From positions 26,424,984-26,488,983 of the forward strand of contig JACMZG010001863.1 in assembly GCA_018340805.1 (NCBI GenBank): DNA of 64,000 nt, given 5' to 3'. Below, piece after piece: positions 1 through 11,296 of the stretch. Source of the DNA: Microvelia longipes. Its lineage: Eukaryota > Arthropoda > Insecta > Hemiptera > Veliidae. Numbering within the stretch: position 1 is the first letter of the stretch; every line of letters starts with the position of its first letter. The notes below the pieces were generated by a model, which saw only the letters and a program-made list of their open reading frames with translations, did not search any database and had not been told where the DNA came from. The translations under genes were made by a program, and so were the position numbers.

Positions 1-1085
1 ATATAAAAAAATGCTCGTCTTACTTAGATAAGCTAAGATTACTGCATCTGTTTAATAATGTAAACATTTTTTGGAAAACTAGAACTTGGTTTTGTGGATA
101 GTGACAGAGTAACCTGGCAATTTCCTACTGCTAGTAGAAATCAGCCGAGCACTCACCACACTCAAAAGTGGTTCTTTTTTAACTATTTATTAATGGTTAG
201 GTCCAAAATGGGATAATTAATATAAATAGTTACGGCCAGGTAGGCCAAATCTTTGCTAGAGTAACTACTGGTTATTTCTATTCCATTTAGTACCTACCTA
301 AAAAGAAATTAGTTATTACTAATAAATTGAATATTGAAAAAAAAACTTTTTCCAGCAAGAAATATTATACAAGTTTCAATATTAAATCAATAGAATTTTA
401 AAGGAAAGAATTTATCTACATTGTAGTGAGGTATTTTAATTAAAAATATTTTAATTAATACAAACTGTTCCTTACCAATAAGATCCCTCATACTGTTGAA
501 GTTTTAATAATTTATTTTTACATAACAACAAAATTTTATAACTTATAGGAAATATATACAAATGGAATAATATTACATTAAAATCATGAAAATAAAATAT
601 ATAAAGAAATCAAAATCCCAACTCGATGGATACAGCGAGCAACCTAATTAAGATCTTCAAGTCGTGTCTCTTGTAGACGAGTTTGTTGGATTTTTTAAGT
701 ATTTCTCTACCTGCATATCTCTTAATAAACCCAACATATTTATTATTAATTAAGGAAGAAAAAAATTTGAATATTATGATTGGCTTAATAAATAATCTGA
801 TTATTTTGATATACCTCAATATCGTTGCATTTTAAACTCATCGGCTCCCAGAGCCTTGAAATTCAAGGTTGTCTAATTTAAAACTGCATTTTTTTACGGT
901 AAGGACATTTCATCAATTATTAACTACAATATTATTTAAATTAGGGTCCTGCAATCCTCCTACAAATTCGTATTTAGCAAATAACTCCCACGATTTCGTT
1001 CGATTTGAGTATATCATTTGGATTTCGTATTATTAAAACTATTCTTAGTAACAAAATTAAAAATAACGTACCTGTTATTTACTCT
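1..1085. other. AT-rich unique-looking DNA, no feature seen
   Basis: This stretch is AT-rich with scattered short A and T runs. The only open frame of note (minus strand, 610-819, 69 codons) is rich in Ile, Lys, Asn and Leu, as expected from random AT-rich sequence, and has no motif that I recognise. I see no repeat, RNA gene or promoter here. Confidence 0.5.
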
Positions 1086-1272
1086 TTTTACTTTCCCTTA
1101 TTTCTACCGTAGGGCTCCAGGAAAGCATTGTGTTTGCACTGCACTAAAAATCCGAAACCGGGATTACACATGAATTATACGTTTTAGGTGTTTTAAGACC
1201 TCCTGAGTGTATTTCACAAAGTTGCATGTCTGTGTGTTTTCACATGTGTGAGTGTGTGTGTGTGTGTGTGCG
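1086..1272 (+). repeat. R5S repeat, 5' fragment
   Basis: This is a truncated plus-strand copy of the R5S family. It starts with TACTTTCCC, TACCGTAGG and AGGAAAG, a decayed form of the family's start palindrome, followed by the shared text ATTGTGTTTGCA, ATCCGAAACCGGGAT and GTTTTAAGACCTCCTGAGTG. It breaks off in a GT run at about 1246-1272, so the 5S-like part is missing. GT runs sit at the same place in other copies (near 17080, 28495, 50268 and 62455), so the microsatellite is part of the element. Confidence 0.8.
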
Positions 1273-1640
1273 GACTTCCGCGCCAGAATTATTTAAAAAC
1301 TTACTTTAAAAAGTTATTTTAAAAACTTTATTTTATTTAAAAACTTATACTGTGGAAATTAAAAGATAAAAAAAATTTTTTGGTACCAAGATTCAAACCT
1401 GAGTTTTCAAGTACTTCATTAAACTACTCCCAGGGACTGTAGGACTGTCTCTGGATTTCGAGTCCCGAAAAACATAAAACAGCGTCTTACTTACAACCTA
1501 TTATTGCCGTTAGTTTTCGAAAAGTTTTTTGAATTTTCGGTTACTTCTCAAGACAAGACAAGTTCTTACAAGTTCTTTATTGGCAAAGTTTGGTTACTTA
1601 GATTAGTCATATCGACTTCGTACCGACGTATTTGATTTCC
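1273..1640 (-). mobile_element. tRNA-like SINE piece (SINE-A, copy 1)
   Basis: Read on the minus strand, this region carries a B-box-like block at about 1390-1400 (AGGTTTGAAT) and an A-box-like block at about 1433-1444 (GTCCTACAGTCC). It aligns by eye to 4940-5380: both share a GCGGAC start, a CCAGAATTATTT or CTAGAATTATTT block, the box region, then GGGACTCGAA or GGACCTGAA, and a TTTTCGG-type tail. The boxes suggest pol III transcription of a tRNA-derived short retroelement. The outer limits are uncertain, and no target-site duplication was found. Confidence 0.5.
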
Positions 1641-1917
1641 AGTCAAAGGAGGGGTTAGTAAACATTATAGTTATAATGTTTTAGGGGCGATAAATAGTTC
1701 ATGTCATATAAGAGGGCTGTGAAGTGGAAAGGGTTCGTAACCAATGTTATTAAAGTACTGAGAGACTTAAGGCTTCGTCCCAATTTTAAGCAAAATTTTC
1801 TGCTTGACCTTTATGAATATTTAATATAGATAGCCCTAAATTTCTCTTATATTTGGGGGATAATAGAAAAATTGCTTGGGCTTAAAAAATACAGTGTCAT
1901 ATTTGACAGGCTAATAT

Positions 1918-2017
1918 CGAGTCATGAGTATTAATCAGAGTTAATGAATATTACTAAGAGTTAATGAGTATTACTTAGAGTTAATGAATATTACTAAGAG
2001 TTAATGAGTATTACTCA
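1918..2017. repeat. 20-bp tandem repeat, about 5 units
   Basis: The unit GAGTTAATGAATATTACTAA is repeated head to tail with period 20. Four clear units start near 1938, and a more diverged unit precedes them. The units alternate between GAATATT and GAGTATT variants, which suggests growth through a 40-bp dimer. No coding potential is seen. Confidence 0.9.
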
Positions 2018-4280
2018 ATCATAATTACTGTTTAATATACAGTTCTTCAGTTAACACTTCATAAGGATTAGAAAAAATGTAATATTCTTTAATTAATTTC
2101 TGTTATTTTGCTTAACTTTTGAAATACAGGGTAACTATCAAATTGGAGTTGATCTGAATCTCTCCAAATTAACAAGTTTCAAGGCCTGAAAAATGTTATT
2201 TTAAATGAGCCTATTTTCGTAACTGCTCAATTTTTGCTCTTTGCTTTCGTAACTTTTTTAGAGATGTTTCTAATTCAATAAAAAATGTAATACTTTTAAA
2301 TATTACCATATAAGTAAAAGCTTAATAAGTTAGTGTAGGTGTTGGATGTTTCTTATTTAAAGGTACCATCAAAGCAGGTGCAGTTAAATCCTGTCCTTCA
2401 CCTCATCTTCCTACGCATTCAAATAATAAAGGCCCTGAATTAATACGAAATTATTTCTAAATCACTAAAATAAATAGTCATCTCTTTATGGTTTTTATTA
2501 AAAAGAATACTTGTACAGAATTTTTAATGTAAATATAACATTAATAATTTGAATTCTCTTTAAAAATAGATTTTATAAAGACGCAACATGGTCAGTAATG
2601 TCCCCCGACTTAAGAATTCATGGAATTATTCATAAGTCTCAAATTTTAAGAAATACATAAATTTTAAAGGTAATTACATTTATGTTACATTATCTGAACA
2701 ATTTTTAACCCTTTGGGAGAAGATTAACTTTAAATTAAACGTTCATTTAATAAGTTTAAGAGTCCTTACTCGATAAGACTACACTCAGCTGAATTGAGTC
2801 AGTTTTATATTATAAGTTTTAAATAATATTCATCCACTCTACACAATTACACTACCTTGCTTAAATGTAACACTAAACCTGACAGCCTAGAATGCTTTCT
2901 ATGCAAATTTCCTCCCTTACAAGGCTTGAGACGCTGATTTCTAAGTTTATTTAATTATTTTAATTTTGTTAATTCACTGCCACTTAAAAAATTTCAAATA
3001 CAACTATGTATTTATTATCGATGTTATCCTTCTTATCATATTTTTAAGCTCACTTCTTTTTAGCGAAATTTTAAAACAAATTGCGCTGTAAATTCTTTTT
3101 ATAAACTACCTTTCCCCTTTAACTATTCATATCGCTTAACATAACTTATTTTTATCTTTATTTTGAGAGATACAAGAAGGAGAGGCCACGAGCCCATGAG
3201 CCCCGATTTAAGGAACTGAGGCCGTAGTAGAATTAACTATTATTGAATATTTAAGAGAGTATTAAATTTTAGTAATCGATAGTAGTAACGAAGTTGTTTT
3301 TAACATTAAATAAATTAAACAGCAATAAAGTTAGCTACAACGTTTTTTTTATAAGAACTTGTTAAACCATTAAAATCTTTTAAATATTGTTTATATGTGA
3401 CTGACATAAAGAATAGTAATAATTGAATACGTAATTATACTAGACCATCAATATAAATAAGGCCTCAGATATGAATTTCTTGAAAGAAGGTTAAAGACCT
3501 TAAAATATTTCTAAAATAAAGGCGAGAAATAAATCAAAATATCTACGTAGGTCAAGATCAAAAACATTTTAAGGTACCTGTTACAATCTAAACCCGCTTT
3601 ATACTTTAAAGCTATTAATAAGACTTTCCAATCCTAATACATCGTTAACAACTTAGCTAATAACTATTAAACAAACGATATCATGAACTAAAACTATTAT
3701 TCTTTCATTTAATAATAAAATGCCGGATAAGTCTGTAGAAGGTACATAAGTAAACAAGATTTTTCTAAATATGACCGGAATCACGAGGACTCGTGATCAG
3801 AAATGAAACTTTAAGAGGGACAAACCAACCGGAAAATGCTGTTTGGTATCCTCCTACTTTTTCTCTATGTAGAACATGAAATTAAATGAAATAATAGAGG
3901 AACAAATTATCAGACAGTTTTTTAATATATTAGATTTTTATTTATTATGAAAGTCTTATACGTGGGAGAATCTTTTACACTGAAAATGTTTTCACAAGTT
4001 CAATATAGCGTAACCGAATTCTGCATTATGAGCATGGTGGGTCTCATTGAGTGGTAATGATGATACACGAATACCAATTTTATATCACTTTCTAAACTGA
4101 TGTTAGTCTTTTATAAGTATTTATTATCATCTGTAATTGTTCACTACTATCCACACATAACATACAACTACCCTTATGCTCGTGCGGTAACACTCGTTTT
4201 TCGTTCGATTTCGCACCAGCTGATATCACTGTCCAATAGCATCAATGTCTCATATATTGATAAATACAACAATAGTGAGC
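2018..4280. other. AT-rich DNA, no feature seen
   Basis: I see nothing repeated elsewhere in the window and no coding signal in this long AT-rich stretch. The frame at 4100-4333 runs into the minisatellite at 4294 and is not gene-like. Confidence 0.4.
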
Positions 4281-4293
4281 ACACCCTTAGGAG

Positions 4294-4515
4294 TGGACAC
4301 CGTGACCTAAGGAGATGGACACGGTGTCCTTAGGAGAAGGACACGGTGCCCTTAAGAGAAAGACACGGTGTTCTTAGGAAAAAGACACGGTGTTCTTAGG
4401 AAATGGACACGGTGTCCTTAGGAAATGGACATGGTGTCCTTAGGAAAAGGACACCGTGCCCTTAGGAAAAGGACACCGTGCCCTTAGGAGTAGGATACAG
4501 TGAACTCCCAGCATA
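4294..4515. repeat. 22-bp GC-rich minisatellite, 10 units
   Basis: Ten units start at 4294, 4317, 4339, 4361, 4383, 4405, 4427, 4449, 4471 and 4493, so the spacing is 22 bp except for one 23-bp step. The core is GGACACGGTGTCCTTAGGAA. Each unit holds a near-perfect 13-bp palindrome (GGACACGGTGTCC), and some units carry the mirrored form GGACACCGTGCCC. The array is much more GC-rich than its surroundings and lies just before a foldback element (4538). Confidence 0.95.
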
Positions 4516-4537
4516 GAAAAGAAAAATTCAGGCACGG

Positions 4538-4940
4538 TGGTCTACAAGTTAGGTGAATTTCCACTGGAATGCGTGTTTCCGTGCTTAACAATCCATACTG
4601 CTTTATAACTTGAGCAGTTACTCAATTATCAAGCACTACTCGTAACTCATTTTTTCAGTATATTTAAATACAGGAAATTATTCTGATGTTAGTTACATTA
4701 AACGATGCCTCTAAAATTGGCAGTCACCCCATTATTTGCACTAGTTTAATGCTCAGTTGTTTTCTTTAAAGGTTTTAGCGCATTTCCTTTGAAAAATGCA
4801 GAAAAAAATAGTCACGAGTACTGCTTGATAATTGAGTAACTGCTTAAGTTATAAAGCATAAACCGGAACCTTAAGTAAGAAATGGATTGTAAAGGACGGA
4901 AACACGCATTCCAAAGGAAATTCGCTCGACATGCGGACCA
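4538..4940. mobile_element. Small foldback (long inverted repeat) element
   Basis: The left arm, about 4538-4657, is the reverse complement of about 4802-4940. Shared landmarks are GGAATGCGTGTTTCCGT, ACAATCCAT, GCTTTATAACTT, GCAGTTACTCAATTATCAAG and ACTCGT. The loop is about 145 bp. The same arm text recurs as the arms of a larger foldback at 32649-34196, so this is a family. The right arm runs directly into SINE-A copy 2. No coding capacity is seen. Confidence 0.8.
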
Positions 4941-5380
4941 TTGCGCTAGAATTATTTTGTAGTCATAAATTTATATAATGTAGAAAAACGATAAAAAATT
5001 ATCGTCCCTACCAAAATTCGAACCCAGGTGCCTTGGCTTTCGACTGCTCATATTGACTGCGGACCACTTTATTCAATTCAGGTCCAGAAAACACCAAAAA
5101 CGATTCTCTACTTGAAATATGCGGTTTTTTAGGTTTTTTGGTAATTGACTGAAGTTGTTGTCAACTTTTTGGTCACTTAGAGTGGACATGTGAACTTGGG
5201 ACCAGTTTCAGTGATTTAGCGCTTAAACATTCATGGAAAACGCCACCTTACTAGAAATTTGACTTTAAACTACCGTAATTTTGGTTTTTAGTAATTTATT
5301 ATATTTTTCTTTCACTTTTTGGTCATTTAGAGTGAACGTATCGACTTTGGACGGTTTCATTTGAAACAGCGTTCCAATAA
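4941..5380 (-). mobile_element. tRNA-like SINE piece (SINE-A, copy 2)
   Basis: On the minus strand, an A-box-like TGGTCCGCAGTC (5055-5066) is followed about 29 nt later by a B-box-like GGGTTCGAAT (5016-5025), which is close to tRNA spacing. The text after the B box, TTTTGGTAGGGACGAT, and the segments on both sides align with 1273-1640. The family's role would be a non-autonomous retroelement using a pol III promoter. A tRNA origin is inferred from the boxes alone. The acceptor and T stems do not form, so it is not a tRNA gene. Confidence 0.6.
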
Positions 5381-7138
5381 ACATTAAAAGGATCGTATTT
5401 ATACATACATCGCGAATTTAGTATACTGTGTGAACGTACTAAATGTATTTCATAGCAGGAAGAAATGGCACTGGGCATAGATATTCAAAGCAGCGCTTCT
5501 CACTCTTTTTTATCGTAAACCAAAGCATTTATTGATAAGTAACCCGCGACCCAATTCTTATAATGTATCTGAGCAATTTTTACAGGCATTGTATTTTGAT
5601 AGAATTTGAATGTACCTAAATCAATAAACAGGTACTTACGGAGTACTGTTAGAAGTGTATGATTATTTTCCTTTTATATAATTGTTCACAGTTGCTTTAA
5701 AAATTTATTTTGGAGCACGTTCCATATCATCATACATTTTGCAGTGTCATGCTTTTTACTACTTTGGAGGCTCATGAGCATTTTGAGAATAACAAGATCA
5801 GAAATGAGTTTCTAAGCATGATATTAAAACATTTATAAGAAAATGGTTCATCAAAATATTTTGTTTAGCACCTATAGAAAATGTCAAGTCTCTAAATCAT
5901 ATTGACACGGAGAGGAATTTGAGAAATACGAAAAACATAACGTTGTTTGCCATTAATGATAGGTTGAATGATCAGTTTCATTAATCTATTTTATAATCAA
6001 TTGTTATACATCTAACAGATTTAAATCTATAAGTTTTAACATGAAAATAAGGTAAATTACAAAATGAAGCTGTTAATATTAATGTTATTTAAATTAATAT
6101 TATCTACATATATTGAAATGCTATTTACAAATGGAAGTTAAAAAGAATCATTCAAATGAACATATAACAGATAAATATGTATATATATATATATATAATA
6201 ATATTATATATAATATATATATATATATATACTAAAAAAATAATTTTAGACAACAGAATTATTTTAAAAAAGCTGCTTCCGAGATTTTAAAAATATTATA
6301 ACTAAAAATACAATGCAAATGAAAGAAAGTTTATTCTTTTTACTTTGAGAATGTTTTATATTAACCTTTGACATGTAAAGTATAGTTAGATGTCGAGATA
6401 AACCTGTCAGCGTCCACATAACATCTTCTTCAAAATATACAAAACATGGTACTTGTATTTCTTTCAGTAATTTAAAGTATAATCATGTCCTCAAAGTATA
6501 AAAAGAGAAAATAAAATTATGTTAAAATAAGAAAAACATTGTTTTTGCTTTGAAGATGTTAGTGTACAAGTGTCAAAGACAGGTCACTTGTAAGAATTTA
6601 AGTCCTCTATGTTTGTTAAGTCGAGATGAAGTCTAAGTTATAAGTCACACGACAGTACACACTTGTTGTTTTGAAAAAGAAAACAATATTCACATATGAA
6701 AATATTATCATCGAATACTAATAACGATACCTGTGGAACGTATTGCTCGACCCATTATAATTTCAACGGAGACCAAATAAAAGAAATTTGGATATCTTTG
6801 TTAACTTATAAATAGATAGTGATTAAGAAGAAGTTAAAGATAACCTAGCAAGTAGGTCATGTCGTTAGGTCCTTTTTGCTAAGTCCAATTGGTAGAAGAT
6901 AATGCTTCAAGTTATGTATTCTAAGCGAAGGCATCTCTGTGTATTAGCTGTTTTTACTACAAGTTTCTACCTCCCCCCTCCCTACTACCTGCCCTTCATA
7001 CCATAAAATAGAAACATATACGTTATGTATAAATAAACATAGGTTTGTTTAGGATTAGGGATCTTGTGTACCTAAAAACATACAGTCTCAGAAGCAACGG
7101 CTTAATTCCTCTTTCGTAGCACAAATTTTGTAAGGATA
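5381..7138. other. AT-rich DNA with one small dispersed repeat
   Basis: This stretch is mostly featureless. Positions 5875-5939 share text (TCAAGTCT, TTTGAGAAATACGAAAAACAT) with 61131-61194, so both are pieces of an unidentified dispersed repeat. An AT dinucleotide tract with internal TAATATTATA interruptions lies at 6177-6232. Confidence 0.5.
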
Positions 7139-7233
7139 TCCATCCCTCCCATAAAGATTTTAGAGCCCCGACCACAATCGAACTCGGTCTGTCTGGGTAG
7201 CAGATACAAGTGCTAACCATAACACTCCAGAGA
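7139..7233 (-). mobile_element. tRNA-related sequence, probable SINE head
   Basis: Read on the minus strand, this looks like a degenerate tRNA: A-box-like TGGTTAGCACTTG (about 7208-7220), then a possible anticodon arm (TCTG, loop CTACC, CAGA), then B-box-like GAGTTCGATTG (about 7176-7186) and GTCGGGGCTCT. An acceptor stem does not pair well, so a functional tRNA is unlikely. A 65-codon minus-strand frame crosses it, but this follows from the tRNA-like text and is not a gene. It is a different family from SINE-A. Confidence 0.6.
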
Positions 7234-8805
7234 CTCTTTAATCTAATGTCTTATTTATATATTTACACTCATTTTTATTTGCCATAATAGAATACAGCTC
7301 AATACAATTACAAATATATATTAGGTATGTTTAAGAAGTTATTATACAAAATAAGTTAAAACTAACACTAAAAATAAAATATGTTAAAAATAATACAGGC
7401 AAGCAGATGCACAAAACTGATATTTTAACTTAGATTTAGGGTATTTTAAGAAGAATATTCCATTATCTTTGAAATCATCCATTATCTTGAAATCTCTAAC
7501 ATTCAACTTAACATATAATATTAATATCCGAAAATTATTATTTTTGCAAACACAATCAGCGATACTTTTGATAAATGGCTTAGAGCGGATTTAAATTATT
7601 ATAACTGTTCCTGCTTAAGATTACAGAAGCACCAAGTTGTATAAATTCATGACTATACACATAACTACATAAAGTTCTAAATTAGTTAGAAATAAATAAC
7701 AAAACGAGCACTAACTCTTCATTAGTTAGTGAGTAATAAAATAAAAGAAAGTGATGTTTAAAGCAACATACCTTCTAACCGAACAAAATCAGGTTCATAA
7801 AGTTAAAATTTATTTTACCATTACCTGCTCTTACATTATAAGCCAAATAAAGAAAATAAACCCGTGAAATTCATTTAATGTTATATTCCTAATTTCTAAA
7901 AAGAAGTTTGTGTCATTTTAAATTTTTGAATAACGGTAAAATTTCAAAGTATTGATTATATTTTATAGTAAGTGTGAGGGGTCCGGTAGAGATGGCCAAA
8001 GGTGCCCAGTGAGATGCCGACAGTCAAGCCGTGATTTCGGGTCTCTATCATATTTTATTTAAAGTCGATATTTAACTAGTTATTTAATGTAAATAACGGC
8101 TACACTAAAAAGACGGCTTTTTTATTGTTTAAAAAAATGTTTTATACTAAGCTTTCTGTTACCTTGTGTTATAATAGAATATTAAGTGTGGTCAGTTTAT
8201 GAGGCCCCACATATGATTTGTAGCATGTACCCTAAGGGAAGGTACTTGGTATTTTTACATAAAATTCCTTTCATAATATAATACCTATTATATTGTAATA
8301 AACTAATAATATACTTAAAATTAGTAACTAAAAATTATTACTTAATTTTAAAATAGATTTGAGATATAAGCGTCAGCTAATACATAAACCTACCAAAATA
8401 ACGAAATATACGATTACAAAAAAAATCATGAAAATAAATATTTAATTTTTGTACCTAAGAATTTTCTAAAAATATAACTAAAAATTAACCAAAATTTCGT
8501 TATTAAATTATATCCTCATTTACTAACCAATTGATCATTTGCTTATTTAATTAGTTTACATATCTTTTATTAGTAACTTAAATGTTTTTGTTTACATAAA
8601 TACGCAATTTTATTGCTGAATTTTTACACTAAAATCAACCAAATATTATTTAGGATTTGCATTACGATCTTGAATCATAATACTTGTTATCTTACATTTT
8701 TCTTTGATTTCCCATTATAAACTTGAGACGTATTCATATTTCTATTTTTATTTAGCAAATAATTTATTTTTATTAGAATCACTCCATACTTGGTGCACGT
8801 TACAA
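7234..8805. other. AT-rich DNA, no feature seen
   Basis: This is ordinary AT-rich sequence. A short GC-richer patch (about 7975-8045, containing GGTCCGGTAGAGATGGCC) stands out but matches nothing I recognise and has no second copy in the window. Confidence 0.4.
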
Positions 8806-8816
8806 CAAAGCAATTA

Positions 8817-9283
8817 AAGGAATTTACAATTGGTTACAACAGAGGTTTTTGAGGAATTTACAATTAGTTACGACGGAGCTAGTTAAGGACACTTTTACAA
8901 CTTGAGGTTACAACTAGAGCTATTTGAGGAATTTACAATTGGTTACTACGGAGCTATTTGAGGAATTTACAATTGGTTACAACAGAGCTATTTGAGGAAT
9001 TTAATTGGTTATAACGGAGCTACTTTAAGGAATTTACAATGGTTAAAACGGAGGCATTTGAGTAATTTGAAATTGGTTATAACGGAGCACTTTTAAGGGA
9101 TTTACAATTGGTTAAAAACAGAGCTATTTAAGTAATTGAAAATTGGTTATAACGGAGCTACTTATAAGGAATTTACAATTGGTTAAAACGGAGGTATTTG
9201 AGTAATTTAAAATTGGTTATAAGAGCTACTTTTAAGGAATTTACAATTGGTTACAACGGAGGTATTTGAGTAATTTAAAATTA
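8817..9283. repeat. About 35-bp tandem array, roughly 13 units
   Basis: Units contain GGAATTTACAATTGGTTA, then AACGGAGCTATTTGA, repeated head to tail with period 34-36. From about 9010 onward, two unit types alternate (GGAATTTACAATTGG and AGTAATTTAAAATTGG), giving a dimer of about 70 bp. That pattern indicates a second round of amplification. The array ends sharply before GTGTGGACCACC. Confidence 0.9.
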
Positions 9284-10917
9284 GTGTGGACCACCACAGC
9301 TTTAAGATTGTGATATTTTCTTTATTTGTTTTATTATATTTTTATCTGATTTATTATTTTTTGCTAATTAGTCTCAATATTATTATAAGAAATAAAAAAA
9401 AATCGCTGCAACACTTTAGTGTGCGGAGTGAACTGAAAGCACAACGCGAAAGCAGAAACACAGGGTAAAAAACGACGCGGTCACTGGGAAGAGATGGGGC
9501 GCAGCTAATAAATAGATAAATTTATCTTTCTATGGTCCTAATGTAAACTTTTATAAAACTTAAATGTCAAAATAATTTGATTCAGTTAATAAAATACAGC
9601 ACAAAAAATCTAGTTTTCACAATAGAAATAGGAAACGGGAAATAACAAAAAAAAAGAAATTTTACAATATCAATACACCCAAATTAAGTAACAGAAATAT
9701 TTTAAATTTCTTTTTAAAATTATTAAGTTATGCGTATTTTTTTTATTGAACAAATTTGGCATTTTTATAAATACAAATATAAGAAATAGAATGCATAATA
9801 ATAGAAATTCTTTCTAGCTTTTCTAAATATTTTAGAATAGGCAGAAATACTGACTAATTTAGTTTGAAGTTTAAGGTAACTAATAAAAACTATAACAAAA
9901 AAGAACCAACCCACACAAAAATGCATCGAGATCAACCCGAATTTCGTTCGTTTTTCTCAAAAAAGTTATAATGTCTACTAATGGTCTTTAAAAGTTTGTT
10001 CTCCTTAATATAACCATTCATCCGATGATAATATTCATTTGTAAGTAATACCTTAAGTTTTTTTTGAGGATTTCACTTTAAATATGTCTCACCTTGTGGT
10101 CTCTTTTAAAATACTTAAAATAAGGACCACCCACAATGAAATTTTAAATTCTTTTATAAGACTTTAAAAGTGTTAAAGTCGTTTTTAAAGTTTTCATTTT
10201 TTAGCACCTATAATAATTTGGCAGGTTTTTTTAGTGTATGGCACACTTTGAAGCTTTTTGTTGTGACCCGTAAAAAGTAACAAAATTTATACCTCATCAT
10301 GTTGCTTATTTTATTGACTGCCTTTTTCCTTTACGATATAGAAGCGGATATGACACGCGCTAAGAAAGGAATTTTTATACTCTAAAACATATTTTGTCAC
10401 TTTTCGCTAAAGGTCAATTTTTTTATATAATAAATAAGATATCAAAATGTAGTTCTGGGTAGGATTTGGACTTTCACAAAATTTTAGAGGAACTATATAA
10501 CACATAAAAGTAGTTTTGAATCCTCTTCAAATGTATATAAGACGGCATGCTGTACTTTCAGCTTTTACAAATAGTATGCTTTCATCTAACGCATTGTTTC
10601 TCAATTTGGAGCCCTCTGGGTGGGGGATATCGGTCCTCTCGGAAGCGATGAGGGATTTTAAGGGGGCGATGAGACATAGGAGGCAATGATGGGGCGATAC
10701 GTCATAAAGAGGCGATGTTGGAGGCTAGGATCAAAACTAAAACTAAAAATATAGTTTCCAATTTCAATGAATAGGCATGTATGATATATGTATCATATAT
10801 GTCACCATTCTACAAAATAGCACCCTCCTTTTAGTATGTATTATATTATATTTTTACAGATCTTCACGCCTGAATTTTTTAGGACTTACAAAGCTAGCGT
10901 AGGATAGGACTTAGATG
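9284..10917. other. AT-rich DNA with a possible hAT-type end
   Basis: Two slightly GC-richer patches are present. Positions 9400-9510 match nothing I know. Positions 10590-10735 hold CATTGTTTCTCAATTTGG followed by runs of GGGGGCGATGAG-like text. A CA-TTCTCAA-type start resembles the ends of hAT transposons, but no partner inverted repeat or 8-bp duplication was found. The rest is featureless. Confidence 0.35.
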
Positions 10918-11106
10918 AAAGAAATGATGGGAAGGTTTGCCTATAGGTATGCCTGCTGTTTGTAGAAAATGTTTAAGATTATGATTTGCTGCATCTCTTC
11001 TCACTATATATGGATATAGTGAGAAGAGATGCAGCAAATCATAATCTTAAAAATTTTCTACAAACAGCAGGCATACGTATAGGCAAACCTTCCCATCATT
11101 TCTTTA
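10918..11106. repeat. Near-perfect 190-bp palindrome (hairpin)
   Basis: The arms, about 10918-11008 and 11016-11106, are reverse complements with about two mismatches over some 89 bp, and the loop is only a few bases (centre near 11012, ATATATGG). Landmarks are ATGGGAAGGTTTGCC and GGCAAACCTTCCCAT at the outer ends, and GCTGCATCTCTTCTCAC and its complement at the centre. A transcript of either strand would form one long double-stranded stem. A 63-codon frame (10986-11177) lies over it but shows no known motif. It could be a recent inverted duplication, a source of hairpin RNA, or a sequencing or assembly fold-back artefact. Confidence 0.95.
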
Positions 11107-11296
11107 TTTATAAGTTCCGTTTCGATTCGAGAAATCCTTCGAGAGTTGTTGTGCGCCTTATTGTAGATCTTTCGTGAGTTGCATACAAGTCGCAAGTCTG
11201 CTCATTTGACATCCTAACAACCTTTTATGCATCATATTTTGATGAACAATTCGCTAAAATAGTACTACCCATTGGGAAGAATGATTCGTTATGTGC

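Noticed and set aside
4294..4515. A CRISPR array with short repeats
   Set aside because: The 22-bp units follow one another without unique spacers, so it is a minisatellite.
7139..7233. A functional tRNA gene on the minus strand
   Set aside because: The A and B boxes are visible, but the acceptor stem does not pair and the T arm is distorted.
10590..10735. A hAT transposon copy beginning CATTGTTTCTCAATTTGG
   Set aside because: Only one end-like sequence was found, with no matching inverted end, no 8-bp target duplication and no transposase.
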